DNA of 64,000 nucleotides, from positions 1,853,001 to 1,917,000 of the forward strand of contig NZ_CP092282.1 in NCBI RefSeq assembly GCF_024972775.1. The letters run 5' to 3'. A model generated the notes under the pieces. The model saw only the letters and a program-made list of their open reading frames with translations. It had not been told where the DNA came from and did no database searches. Source of the DNA: Dehalobacter sp. DCM. Its GTDB lineage: Bacteria; Bacillota; Desulfitobacteriia; Desulfitobacteriales; Syntrophobotulaceae. Shown here in pieces: positions 45,728 to 53,788 of the stretch (position 1 is its first letter; each line of letters starts with the position of its first letter). Both the position numbers and the translations under genes were made by a program.

Positions 45728-45942
45728 CTAGTACCTTGTTAACCCTAAATCTCATATATCCTAGCGGCAGATTTTTCGTAATACTGCGTTGTCATCAATC
45801 GGCATACGGTCGGTATGCCTCGCCTCCGACGGCCAGGATGGCCTAGTGTCGCGATGCCATGGATGGCAAGGAGCGACCGCCTTGTCTTTCAAAAAATCTG
45901 CTCGCCATTATATTATAATTTTAAGGGTTAACAAGGTACTAG
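45728..45942. repeat. Palindromic MITE-like element, copy R6 (second subfamily)
   Basis: Near-perfect terminal inverted repeats: CTAGTACCTTGTTAACCC at the left, and the same in reverse complement at the right (GGGTTAACAAGGTACTAG). Interior shared with the copy at 31993-32284: ACTGCGTTGTCATCA, CTCGCCTCCGACGGCCA, ATGGCCTAGTGTC and AAGGAGCGACCGCCTTGTC. 215 bp, non-coding. Confidence 0.82.
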
Positions 45943-45943
45943 A

Positions 45944-45993
45944 TAAGAACTGACAGAATAATGAGGAAGAATCCCGGCATCTGTCAGTTCTTA
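45944..45993. promoter_or_regulatory. 14-bp inverted repeat upstream of the cupin-like gene
   Basis: TAAGAACTGACAGA (45944-45957) and TCTGTCAGTTCTTA (45980-45993) are perfect complements with a 22-base loop. It starts directly at the right end of element R6. No T tract follows; could be an operator pair or a leader hairpin. Confidence 0.4.
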
Positions 45994-46034
45994 CTTGAAT
46001 AAGTTAAGATTAGGAGATAAGGGAGGTACATATC

Positions 46035-46529
46035 ATGTCCAAGCTCTTAGATCAGCTGTATGAAAAACACGTTTTTCAAAACCTGACGATACCCACAGGC
46101 GCGTTGGTCGGAATCCATGCCCCAGGTAACTATTATCCGAATCTGAACGGAGAACAGGGTTTTATTTCGACCTGGCTGCCCATAAAGGAACCCTATTTTA
46201 TGGAGAAGGAACCGGTCTGGCATGACTTTGATCAAATGTGTTATTTTGCCGGCGGCGACGCTGCCCAAATGGATCAATTAGGCGGCGTAGTCGAATTCCA
46301 CCTGGGTGATGAAAACGGGAACCTGGAAAAACTGATTATCACCAAGCCCACCGTTATCTATATTAAGGCGGGAATGATTCACTGTCCCTTAAACTTTGTT
46401 GATGTTTTCGATCCGAAAAAGCCAATCTTATTCCAGGACCTTACCTTTGCCGGCGTCTATCGGCGATACAGGCCGGGCAGTACTGAGCCGCTCAATGAGA
46501 AATTCGAGCCGATTACGAAGACCTGGTAA
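46035..46529 (+). CDS. Cupin-like small protein of the catabolic cluster
   Basis: 164 residues behind GGGAGG. A double-stranded beta-helix pattern is suggested by WHDFDQMCYFAGGD, FHLGDENG and YIKAGMIHCPLNF, with His/Asp/Glu residues at positions that could bind a metal in cupins. Possible isomerase, hydratase or small-molecule-binding role; not recognised further. It lies between the OYE-type gene and the sigma-54 activator and may belong to the same regulon. Confidence 0.55.
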   Translation: MSKLLDQLYEKHVFQNLTIPTGALVGIHAPGNYYPNLNGEQGFISTWLPIKEPYFMEKEPVWHDFDQMCYFAGGDAAQMDQLGGVVEFHLGDENGNLEKLIITKPTVIYIKAGMIHCPLNFVDVFDPKKPILFQDLTFAGVYRRYRPGSTEPLNEKFEPITKTW

Positions 46530-46699
46530 GCGTATTACATGATTTATTAATTTCGATAGAGTCATTGAAAAAAGTATTATTCGCTATATAATTAAAATAA
46601 TTGAAATTGCGTTTATTTACTGATATTTTACAAGCTTTGTAAAATCAATTGCCAAGCGGTTATTACATTAGAATCTGTATTTCAGATGGGAGGATGCTC

Positions 46700-48784
46700 A
46701 TGTTTCCCCTGGAACAAATGTTAAGCCCGGTAATAAATAAACGAAGCAACGTATTCTTAGAGGATAGTCTGAAAAAGGTGAGCATCAGCGAATCCTTATT
46801 GATTGAAAGAATAAAAAAGCAAAAGATTGATGTCCTGACCAAGAAGATTAAGCCTTTTGAAGCGGATGTCGTCAGGCAGGAGATTGTACAGTCCTGGATT
46901 CGATCCTACAATTACAATCTTGATCCGTTTGGAACTAATCTTGGTTATTATTTAAAAGAAAATGCCTTTCAGGAAGTACTTCATGTTTATGAGAATTTGA
47001 TTCAATTTGCCGATGGGCATATCAACTACCTTCAAGATATGTTTATCGGAACAAATTGTTATGCGATTTTAGCGGATCAAGATGGCGTCATCTGTCGGGT
47101 TTATGCCAGTAAAGCAGATAAGCAGGTGGAAAAATTACTAATGATGCCAGGATCTCTATGGAATGAAGAAACAGTCGGAACCTGTTCCCATGTTCTCTGT
47201 GCTTTAAGCCAAAGGCCGATTCAATTATGCGGACCGGAGCATTACAGTGAGCTCCCTTTACCCATTGTTGCCTCATCAGCACCCATATTTGATATTCAAG
47301 GGAATCTTACGGCAACGATTACTATCGCCAGTTTGGACAGCCGATACCAGAATGCGCATACACTCGGGATGGCGGTGTCGATCGCCAAAGGGATCCAGAA
47401 TGAGCTCTTTTTGGAAGAAAGAAAAGAAGCCCGCAATTTAACGGCCATCGATTCGGATGATGGCGTTATCACGATAAACAAACAAGAGGTTATTACGAAA
47501 GCCAATATAGCCGCCATTAAAGCTTTTGGCATTCCCTTACTCGGAGCAAAATTCACTGAGATTCTAGGGGAGCAGACGCTGATCCGCTCTGTTCTTGAGA
47601 CAGGGAAATCAATACAAGATACGGTATTTGAACTTCCTTTACGGAATATGAAGCTGCATATCCGTGCCATCCATCCGGTATTGGATAAAGCAGGCAGAAC
47701 CTTGGGCTGTTTTTTTACCTTCCAAAAAGCCGGAAGTTCAAAAAAAACAACGCGATTTACTCAAGCTGTAAAAAATGGCTTTACCTTTGATGAAATCGTA
47801 GGCAGCTCGCCTCAGATCTCAAAACTCATAAGCAAAGCAAGAAAATTTGCAGTACTCGATACCAATATCCTAATCCAAGGGGAAAGCGGGGTAGGGAAAG
47901 AAGTTTTTGCTCAGGCCATCCATAATGAAAGCCGACCAAATGGCCCGTTTATGGCTGTGAATTGTGCGGCAATTCCGCGAAACCTTATTGAGAGCGAATT
48001 ATTTGGTTATGAGGGAGGCGCCTTTACTGGCGCAGAACGCCGCGGGATGGCCGGAAAAATTGAGAGTGCAGCGGGGGGAACGTTATTTCTTGATGAAATC
48101 GGGGATATGCCGCTGGATCTTCAAGCGGTCCTGCTACGGGTGCTGGAAGAGAAGAAAATTATGCGTGTTGGCAGCAACCGTTATATCTCTGTAGATTTTA
48201 ATCTGGTGACTGCGACCAATAAGGATCTCTTTTCATTAGTCCAACAAAAGGTTTTCAGGGAAGACCTTTATTACCGGCTGGCCGCGTTTAAAATCACGAT
48301 CCCACCTTTACGCGAACGGGGAAATGATATCATTAAGCTGGCGAAATATTTTATCTGCCGCACTGCGGAAAAGCAAAACATCCCGATCCCGGTTTTAAGC
48401 AAAGACGCCGAAACGGCACTAATCCTCTATGCCTGGCCGGGAAATGTCAGACAGTTGCAGAATGCGATGTTTTATGCGGCAAGTATGGCCAGTAATGGCG
48501 TCATCCAAGTAGAAGACCTCCCGGATGAAATGCAAATGCCCGATGTCATCTTAGCAGGATCCAGACAAGATGAAGACCATATAACCACCAGAAACAACAA
48601 GACATCCGATTCCGATTTTCTAATCTCGGATATGGAGAAAATAACAATCATTCAAGCATTACAAAAATCTGATTTTAATATTGCTGAAGCGTCTGAGTTA
48701 TTAGGTTTTTGTAAAAGCACCTTGTATCGAAAGATAAAGCGATATGGGATTGTGGTGAAGCCGTCCAATTATATGTCTGACTGA
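46700..48784 (+). CDS. Sigma-54-dependent transcriptional activator (AcoR-like)
   Basis: About 694 residues; ATG 46700 follows GGGAGG with six-base spacing (an upstream TTG at 46649 lacks one). N-terminal GAF-type sensor region (~60-230, CYAILADQDGVICRVYAS), PAS-like segment (~245-360), AAA+ domain with Walker A GESGVGKE (~395), the sigma-54 contact GAFTGAE (~440) and FLDEIGDMPLDLQAVLLRVLE (core FLDEIGDMPL), and a Fis-type HTH (NIAEASELLGFCKSTLYRKIK). It should activate sigma-54 promoters in response to a small molecule, probably the pathway substrate. I found no good -24/-12 element upstream of the neighbouring operons. Confidence 0.9.
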   Translation: MFPLEQMLSPVINKRSNVFLEDSLKKVSISESLLIERIKKQKIDVLTKKIKPFEADVVRQEIVQSWIRSYNYNLDPFGTNLGYYLKENAFQEVLHVYENLIQFADGHINYLQDMFIGTNCYAILADQDGVICRVYASKADKQVEKLLMMPGSLWNEETVGTCSHVLCALSQRPIQLCGPEHYSELPLPIVASSAPIFDIQGNLTATITIASLDSRYQNAHTLGMAVSIAKGIQNELFLEERKEARNLTAIDSDDGVITINKQEVITKANIAAIKAFGIPLLGAKFTEILGEQTLIRSVLETGKSIQDTVFELPLRNMKLHIRAIHPVLDKAGRTLGCFFTFQKAGSSKKTTRFTQAVKNGFTFDEIVGSSPQISKLISKARKFAVLDTNILIQGESGVGKEVFAQAIHNESRPNGPFMAVNCAAIPRNLIESELFGYEGGAFTGAERRGMAGKIESAAGGTLFLDEIGDMPLDLQAVLLRVLEEKKIMRVGSNRYISVDFNLVTATNKDLFSLVQQKVFREDLYYRLAAFKITIPPLRERGNDIIKLAKYFICRTAEKQNIPIPVLSKDAETALILYAWPGNVRQLQNAMFYAASMASNGVIQVEDLPDEMQMPDVILAGSRQDEDHITTRNNKTSDSDFLISDMEKITIIQALQKSDFNIAEASELLGFCKSTLYRKIKRYGIVVKPSNYMSD

Positions 48785-48815
48785 TTATATTAATGTAATG
48801 ATAAAAAGCGATATG

Positions 48816-48876
48816 CTCCCTTCAAAATAGGTGACAGATGAAATAAAAAACATCTGAAATTTTGAAGGGAGTTTTT
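48816..48876 (+). terminator. Rho-independent terminator after the sigma-54 activator
   Basis: CTCCCTTCAAAAT (48816-48828) pairs with ATTTTGAAGGGAG (48859-48871) followed by five T; an inner CAGATG/CATCTG pairing extends it. Confidence 0.85.
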
Positions 48877-48881
48877 ATGCC

Positions 48882-48910
48882 ACAAAAGGGACGTCTTTTC
48901 CCTTTTTGCA
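48882..48910. repeat. Short hairpin AAAAGGGA-CGTCT-TTTCCCTTTT
   Basis: Inverted repeat AAAAGGGA / TTTCCCTTTT around CGTC, just after the activator terminator. It shares GGGACGT and TTTTTGCA blocks with the perfect hairpin at 25621-25698 and may be a decayed relative. Confidence 0.4.
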
Positions 48911-48984
48911 GCAAATTATTACAGATTACACTTCCTCCCTCTAATCAAATTTTAGTTGTTGCCACTACAAGAATGTTGCGTTAG

Positions 48985-49020
48985 AACAATTAATACCGCG
49001 ATGCTACACTATTAATTGTT
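48985..49020. promoter_or_regulatory. Inverted repeat upstream of the CocE/NonD operon, candidate operator
   Basis: AACAATTAATA (48985-48995) and TATTAATTGTT (49010-49020) are perfect 11-bp complements, centre to centre about two helical turns apart, 66 bp before the hydrolase start. Position and geometry fit an activator or repressor dimer site. Confidence 0.5.
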
Positions 49021-49085
49021 AAGAATTGTATTAAGTCTAAATGTTCTATACGAATACAAAATTTGTGCGGAGGAGAATTACATTT

Positions 49086-50777
49086 ATGTTAAACAAAACC
49101 TATCCTTCATCCGAACCCAGGTACAATATGATTGTTGAGGAGAATGTGATGGTCACAGCCAGGGACGGAGTCAAACTGGCAGTGGATATCTACCGTCCGG
49201 ATGCGCCCGGTGAATTCCCGGGACTGTTTACCGTATCCGTCTATGGCAAGTCGACCCAGACCTTTGATACTCCGCCTCAACCTTTTGGCGGTTCTGTGTT
49301 TGAGGCCTCCATTGAATCGGGTGACCCCGAATACTTTGTTTCCCGCGGCTACTGTATGGTAATTGCGGATTATCGCGGTATCGGTGATTCGGAAGGTGAA
49401 ATGCCGGGGATGTTTTCCAAATATGAAGGTGAAGATGGCTATGACATAATTGAATGGATGGCCGAACAGCCTTGGTGTGACGGTAATATTGGCGGTGTCG
49501 GTATTTGCTATTTCGGATTCACTCAGCTGATTATCGCAGAAACCCAACCGCCGCATTTGAAATGTATTGCGCCTTGGGAGATTAATCTTGATGACTTTTA
49601 CAAACGCGGTCTCTATGGCGGCGGAGTTTTGCACCTTGTTTGGTATGGCTTGTATTCCGGCAGCTTCCCGGCCCGTGTCGGGCTGGCGCCAAAAAACATC
49701 GTCTCCGCAATGGCTCTGGAATTGTCGCCAGAAGAACTGAAGAAGCGTGTTGACGAAGCTTGCCAGAATCCGGATCTGAAACAATACCCGTATCTGTATC
49801 AGGTTCTGAAGTATCCTTATAAAAATCCCATTATCTTTGATGCGCTCTTAAATCCACTGGATGGCCCCTTCTGGCAGGAGCGCTCCTATGGCAACAAGCT
49901 GGATCAGGTAACAATACCTACCTATATTGCAGGTCCTTTCCATGGCCCGTTTGGCGACTGCCAGACCGCTGTTTATAACAAACTGACGAACGTCCCGTTC
50001 AAGAAATTGCATTTATACAGCAAGATGGATGACCGCCCCTGGAAGTCCGGTCATGATGAGCTCTTACGCTGGTATGATTATTGGCTTAAGGGCATGGACA
50101 CCGGAATCGTCGATGAAATCCCTTGCCGGATTGAGATTGCCGGCAGCGGCAAGGAAATGGAAACCACCTCCTGGCCGCCGGAAAATACCCAATGGGATAA
50201 ACTCTACTTGGCACAGCATGGCGGATTGCAGCCCGTACCCGATCTGCATAATTATGAGCCGGACAGCTTCCTCCAAAGGCCGTTCTATGTATCGGAGGAA
50301 CGCGGCAAACTGACGTATATCACCGCGCCTCTGCCGGATGATGTTCAGGTATGCGGTCCCCCGCGTATCAAATTCTACGCTTCGTTGGATCAGAAAGATA
50401 CTACCTGGCGCGTGGAAGTACGTGATGCTGATCATGACGGTGTCTTTCCCCTGACTTCTGGCTGGCACCGGGCTTCCTTAAGAAAACGGGCTCCGGAAAA
50501 GGATACGGCTTGGGAAATATTCCACGACATGACCCAGTTTGATTATCCGACACCCGGTGAGGTGTATGAATATGAGATCCAATTGCGCCCGATGTCCTAT
50601 CTCTTCAAAGCGGGACAACGTATTAAGTTCGAAATTTCCTGTGTGGATATCCCGCTTGATGCTTCCAGTTACGATGAAATGTGGCGTTACTGCAAGGCGC
50701 AAACCTGCCTTCATAAAATCTACCGTGACGCGAAACACCAATCAGTATTAAGTCTTCCGGTCATGAAATTGAAGTAA
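49086..50777 (+). CDS. CocE/NonD-family acyl hydrolase with Cys in the nucleophile position
   Basis: 563 residues from ATG 49086 behind GGAGGAG. The N-terminal alpha/beta-hydrolase domain (VTARDGVKLAVDIYRPDA; ADYRGIGDSEG; GVGICYFGFTQLI) and C-terminal jelly-roll domain (from ~380; GWHRASLR, QRIKFEISC) are those of cocaine esterase and Xaa-Pro dipeptidyl peptidases. The nucleophile elbow, normally G-x-S-Y-x-G, reads G-I-C-Y-F-G, so Cys141 replaces Ser. A His near SKMDDRPWKSGHDELL may be the catalytic His. Expected to hydrolyse an ester or amide, or to act on an activated acyl group. First gene of the downstream catabolic operon; no signal peptide. Confidence 0.88.
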   Translation: MLNKTYPSSEPRYNMIVEENVMVTARDGVKLAVDIYRPDAPGEFPGLFTVSVYGKSTQTFDTPPQPFGGSVFEASIESGDPEYFVSRGYCMVIADYRGIGDSEGEMPGMFSKYEGEDGYDIIEWMAEQPWCDGNIGGVGICYFGFTQLIIAETQPPHLKCIAPWEINLDDFYKRGLYGGGVLHLVWYGLYSGSFPARVGLAPKNIVSAMALELSPEELKKRVDEACQNPDLKQYPYLYQVLKYPYKNPIIFDALLNPLDGPFWQERSYGNKLDQVTIPTYIAGPFHGPFGDCQTAVYNKLTNVPFKKLHLYSKMDDRPWKSGHDELLRWYDYWLKGMDTGIVDEIPCRIEIAGSGKEMETTSWPPENTQWDKLYLAQHGGLQPVPDLHNYEPDSFLQRPFYVSEERGKLTYITAPLPDDVQVCGPPRIKFYASLDQKDTTWRVEVRDADHDGVFPLTSGWHRASLRKRAPEKDTAWEIFHDMTQFDYPTPGEVYEYEIQLRPMSYLFKAGQRIKFEISCVDIPLDASSYDEMWRYCKAQTCLHKIYRDAKHQSVLSLPVMKLK

Positions 50778-50807
50778 TCGTTTGGAATAGGAAAAAGAGG
50801 TGGTATT

Positions 50808-51095
50808 ATGGCCAAGACCATGGCGAAAGCAAAAGCGAATCCGGAGCGGGTCGACGAATTTATTGCAGCTGTATCCGAGCTTGCTGTAGCAACAAGGGCA
50901 GAAGAAGGTTGTATTTTTTATGAAATGTATCAAGAAATTGATGAACCAACGACCTTCTACTTCCTTGAAGAATGGCAAAGTGAAGCAGACCTTCAAAAAC
51001 ATTTTAATACACCGCACTTCAAGACGTTTATCACTAAGATGAATGGGGTAGAAGCCGGTGGAGCTGAGCCATTTCATTGGAAAAGAGTCGTCTAA
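50808..51095 (+). CDS. Antibiotic-biosynthesis-monooxygenase (ABM) fold protein
   Basis: A 95-residue ferredoxin-like-fold protein: ANPERVDEFIAAVSELAVAT, EEGCIFYEMYQ, TFYFLEEWQSEADLQKHF and HFKTF are the ABM/YgiN/LsrG signature. In an anaerobe oxygenase activity is improbable; relatives such as LsrG are cofactor-free isomerases. 31 bases after the hydrolase gene and 56 before an SDR gene, so part of the operon. A second ABM gene lies at 60234. Confidence 0.82.
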   Translation: MAKTMAKAKANPERVDEFIAAVSELAVATRAEEGCIFYEMYQEIDEPTTFYFLEEWQSEADLQKHFNTPHFKTFITKMNGVEAGGAEPFHWKRVV

Positions 51096-51150
51096 GATTT
51101 CTAACTTACTTAAAGTAACACATAAAATAATGTGAAAGAAGGTATTTTCA

Positions 51151-51900
51151 ATGAGAGAAGATCGTTTTACCGGTAAAGTGGCAATCGTAACTGGAGGAGC
51201 TTCGGGTATTGGAGAAGCGACAGTCAGAGGGTTTGCCAAAGAAGGGGCTAAAGTCGTGATTGCGGACATTAATGCTGAATCCGGTCAGGCTATCGTTGCC
51301 GAACTTAAGGCTTCAGGCCAAGAAGCAGCATTCGTGCATGTCAATGTTGGCTTGACAGAAGATTGCAAAAAGATCGTTAATTTTGCACTGGAAACCTACG
51401 GTAAGATTGATATCCTGGTTAATTGTGCCGGAGTGCTTAGCCGTCATAAACTGGAAGAGCTTGACGAAAATGAATGGGACAGAGTTGTACCGATTAACGC
51501 GAAAGCCTACTTTACAACCATGCGATTAGTTGTTCCCTGGATGGCGGAACACGGCGGCGGTACTGTTGTTAATGTTGCATCCCTGGCAGGGGTCAAAGGC
51601 GATAGTTTTGAAACCGTTTATGCCTTCTGCAAAGCAGGAATTATTCAGATGACGAAGGATATCGCGCATGAATTCGGCAGACGAGGCGTAAGGCTTAATT
51701 GTATTAGCCCTGGGGCTACTCCAAGTGCTTTAAACCGGCATTTACCGGAATTGCAGGAGTTGATCAATATTATTCCCCTGGGTAGATTTGGCGAAGCCAG
51801 GGATCAGGCCAATGCGATTCTCTTCCTTGCCTCCGATGAAGCCAGCTGGATTACCGGGAAAAACCTGATTGTCGACGGCGGCGATTTCCTGGGATATTAG
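51151..51900 (+). CDS. Short-chain dehydrogenase/reductase
   Basis: 249 residues, classical SDR: cofactor loop TGGASGIGE, NAG-type NCAGV, catalytic Ser in VNVASLAG, Tyr/Lys in YAFCK, and C-terminal ITGKNLIVDGG. The Asp after beta-2 (VIADINAE) indicates NAD(H). Oxidises a secondary alcohol or reduces a ketone. Very similar over its first 90 residues to the SDR at 58072, so these are paralogues in one cluster. Substrate unknown. Confidence 0.92.
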   Translation: MREDRFTGKVAIVTGGASGIGEATVRGFAKEGAKVVIADINAESGQAIVAELKASGQEAAFVHVNVGLTEDCKKIVNFALETYGKIDILVNCAGVLSRHKLEELDENEWDRVVPINAKAYFTTMRLVVPWMAEHGGGTVVNVASLAGVKGDSFETVYAFCKAGIIQMTKDIAHEFGRRGVRLNCISPGATPSALNRHLPELQELINIIPLGRFGEARDQANAILFLASDEASWITGKNLIVDGGDFLGY

Positions 51901-51904
51901 GATA

Positions 51905-52167
51905 CTAGCAATGTTATTTTTGAATAATTAAACAAATATATTTGTTAGGGTCCGGTCCACGCACCACATTCCGCTTTCGGCTCTTGCGCCATCCGTGGAT
52001 AGGCACTAAGGAAGTTAAAATTCTTCTGCCTTCCATGGCGAATTTTAACTTAGGTCCATCCTTGGACCGTTGCGCTCCGCCTCCATGCTCCGCTTGGCGC
52101 TGGAAGTGTGGTACGCAGACCGAGCTATGAAGCTGAATGTCCAATTATTTAGAGAACGTTGTACTAG
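51905..52167. repeat. Palindromic MITE-like element, copy R3
   Basis: Right end GTACTAG (52161-52167), left end CTAG at 51905 with a degenerate terminal repeat. Interior CACCACATTCCGCTTTCGGC (near 51961) pairs with the block ending GTGTGGTACGCAGACC, as in R2; an inner insert GTTAAAATTC...GAATTTTAAC matches R1. 263 bp, breaks the catabolic operon between two genes. Confidence 0.75.
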
Positions 52168-52225
52168 GATGCTAGGATACGAGAAAACTCGTGATCTAAA
52201 TTTGGGAATAAGGAGGCTCATCACT

Positions 52226-52915
52226 ATGAGCTATGATCGTGTTTTCACAGATCAAGAACTTCAGGAAATGAGTGCCCAGACTCAGGATTTGATCAAGGCG
52301 GCTATCGATGCCGGTGAACTGGAGAAAGCCAAAATATTAACCGACAGACTGTATGAAGAGCTTGCCTTTATCCACGACGGCTATATGTGCTGGATAACTG
52401 GATTGCTTACGCATATCTACAATAAATACGGGGCAAAGGCTGTTGAAGAAGCAGAGCGGGATGCCCATACCATGGAAGCCAAAATAGCGCTTAAACCGCC
52501 TGAAAAAACCGATTTCCGCAGTCTTGTACAGCACGCGGCTAAAGCACTGCACGGGCATGTTCACCAGCCGATGTCGATCACAGAGGATGAAGAGAAAGTG
52601 ACGATTACGGTAGATCCCTGCGGTTCCGGCGGCAGGATCATGCAGAAGGGCGGTTATGAACCGGAAGTCGGTTTTGCTAAAATCAAGGAAGCAGGACCGA
52701 TGACCTGGGGAATGAAAGATTTGCCGATGTATTGCGTGCATTGTCCGGTAACCGAGATGCTGGCGATGGAAGGTCCGGGGGATCTGCCTTTTGTCCATCC
52801 TGTCAGTATCTGTGATCCGAAAGCACCTTCCTGTCAATACGTATTTTACAAAAACCCGGCAGATATACCGGAAGAATTCTATACCCGGATCGGGAAGAAA
52901 AAACCGGATAGATAA
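52226..52915 (+). CDS. Protein of unknown family in the catabolic cluster (Cys/His-rich)
   Basis: 229 residues from ATG 52226 behind AGGAGG (the open frame upstream is repeat DNA). An N-terminal helical part (residues ~5-65, DGELEKAKILTDRLYEELA-like) is followed by a domain with conserved-looking VDPCGSGGRI, a GPMTWGMKDLP segment, YCVHCPVTEM and VSICDPKAPSCQYVFYK. The Cys/His pattern suggests metal or Fe-S binding or a thiol active site. I do not recognise the family. It is 40 bases before an SDR gene, so likely co-transcribed with it. A catalytic or electron-transfer role in the pathway is possible. Confidence 0.7.
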   Translation: MSYDRVFTDQELQEMSAQTQDLIKAAIDAGELEKAKILTDRLYEELAFIHDGYMCWITGLLTHIYNKYGAKAVEEAERDAHTMEAKIALKPPEKTDFRSLVQHAAKALHGHVHQPMSITEDEEKVTITVDPCGSGGRIMQKGGYEPEVGFAKIKEAGPMTWGMKDLPMYCVHCPVTEMLAMEGPGDLPFVHPVSICDPKAPSCQYVFYKNPADIPEEFYTRIGKKKPDR

Positions 52916-52954
52916 ACCGAATTATTACTTCGAAGAGGAAAGGTTGTTGATTGT

Positions 52955-53767
52955 GTGGTTATAGCAATGACAAATCCAATCTCCGATGTGAAAAATCCGA
53001 TGGATGTAACGGGACTCAATGTCATTGTCACCGGGGGATGCAGTGGAATCGGGTGGGGTATTACCCTGGCTTTTGCCCAGCGCGGAGCAAATGTGGCTAT
53101 TTTGGATTGTGATGTCCAATCCGGTGAAAAGGCTGTCACGGAATTGACACAGTATGGCGGCAAATATGTTTATATTGCATGCAATATTGCTGATTCCCAA
53201 TCGACACTCCAAGCTGCGGGTGCTGCCCGTTCGGCTTTGGGTCCGATCGACGTGCTGGTTAATTGTGCGGGGATAACCGCTGTTAAACCCTTTCTGGACA
53301 TGGATAAAGAACTGTCGGAATTCCGGAAAGTCATTGATGTCGATCTGATCGGCACGGCAAATATGACCTATGCCGTGGGGAATATCATGCGCAACGATAA
53401 ACGCGGCGGTTTGATTATTAATATCTCTTCTTCCAGTGCCGTCAGATGTTCCGGATCGCGGGAATTGCCGATGACCGGGTATGTTGCATCTAAAGCGGCC
53501 GTCAATCATTTAACGACATCCTGGGCCATCGAATTTGCGGAGCATAATATTCGGGTCAATTGTATCATGCCGGGACCGACGAAATCGAAAATGGATGATA
53601 ATTTAACGCCGGAATATCTCGAAAGGATTGCCAATTCCATTCTGACCCGCCGTCAAGGCCATGGAATGGAAATCGGCGCACTTTGTGTGTTTTTCGCCTC
53701 GCCCGAGGGCAGTCATCTGGACGGGGTCGTAATGCCGCACGATGGCGGATTTAATTGTATCAACTAA
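52955..53767 (+). CDS. Short-chain dehydrogenase/reductase
   Basis: 270 residues; GTG 52955 or ATG 52967. SDR loop VTGGCSGIGWG, NCAGIT, catalytic Ser in NISSSSAVR and YVASKAAV for Tyr/Lys. Asp in LDCDVQSG after beta-2 indicates NAD(H). Less related to the other two SDRs of the cluster. Ends 21 bases before the flavoprotein gene, suggesting sequential alcohol oxidation and C-C desaturation (or the reverse) on the same substrate. Confidence 0.9.
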   Translation: MVIAMTNPISDVKNPMDVTGLNVIVTGGCSGIGWGITLAFAQRGANVAILDCDVQSGEKAVTELTQYGGKYVYIACNIADSQSTLQAAGAARSALGPIDVLVNCAGITAVKPFLDMDKELSEFRKVIDVDLIGTANMTYAVGNIMRNDKRGGLIINISSSSAVRCSGSRELPMTGYVASKAAVNHLTTSWAIEFAEHNIRVNCIMPGPTKSKMDDNLTPEYLERIANSILTRRQGHGMEIGALCVFFASPEGSHLDGVVMPHDGGFNCIN

Positions 53768-53788
53768 TTTGTGACAGGAGGCCATAAA

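Noticed and set aside
48952-48983. TTGCCAC...TTGC upstream of the CocE operon as a sigma-54 promoter
   Set aside because: The gap between the two blocks is 10 bases instead of 5 and the invariant GG is missing.
49107-49784. 225-codon minus-strand frame inside the CocE/NonD gene
   Set aside because: Antisense shadow of the hydrolase with no recognisable motif.
3390-52167. Dispersed repeats considered as CRISPR or insertion sequences
   Set aside because: Copies are isolated, palindromic and unequal in length, without spacers and without a transposase gene, so neither CRISPR nor complete IS.
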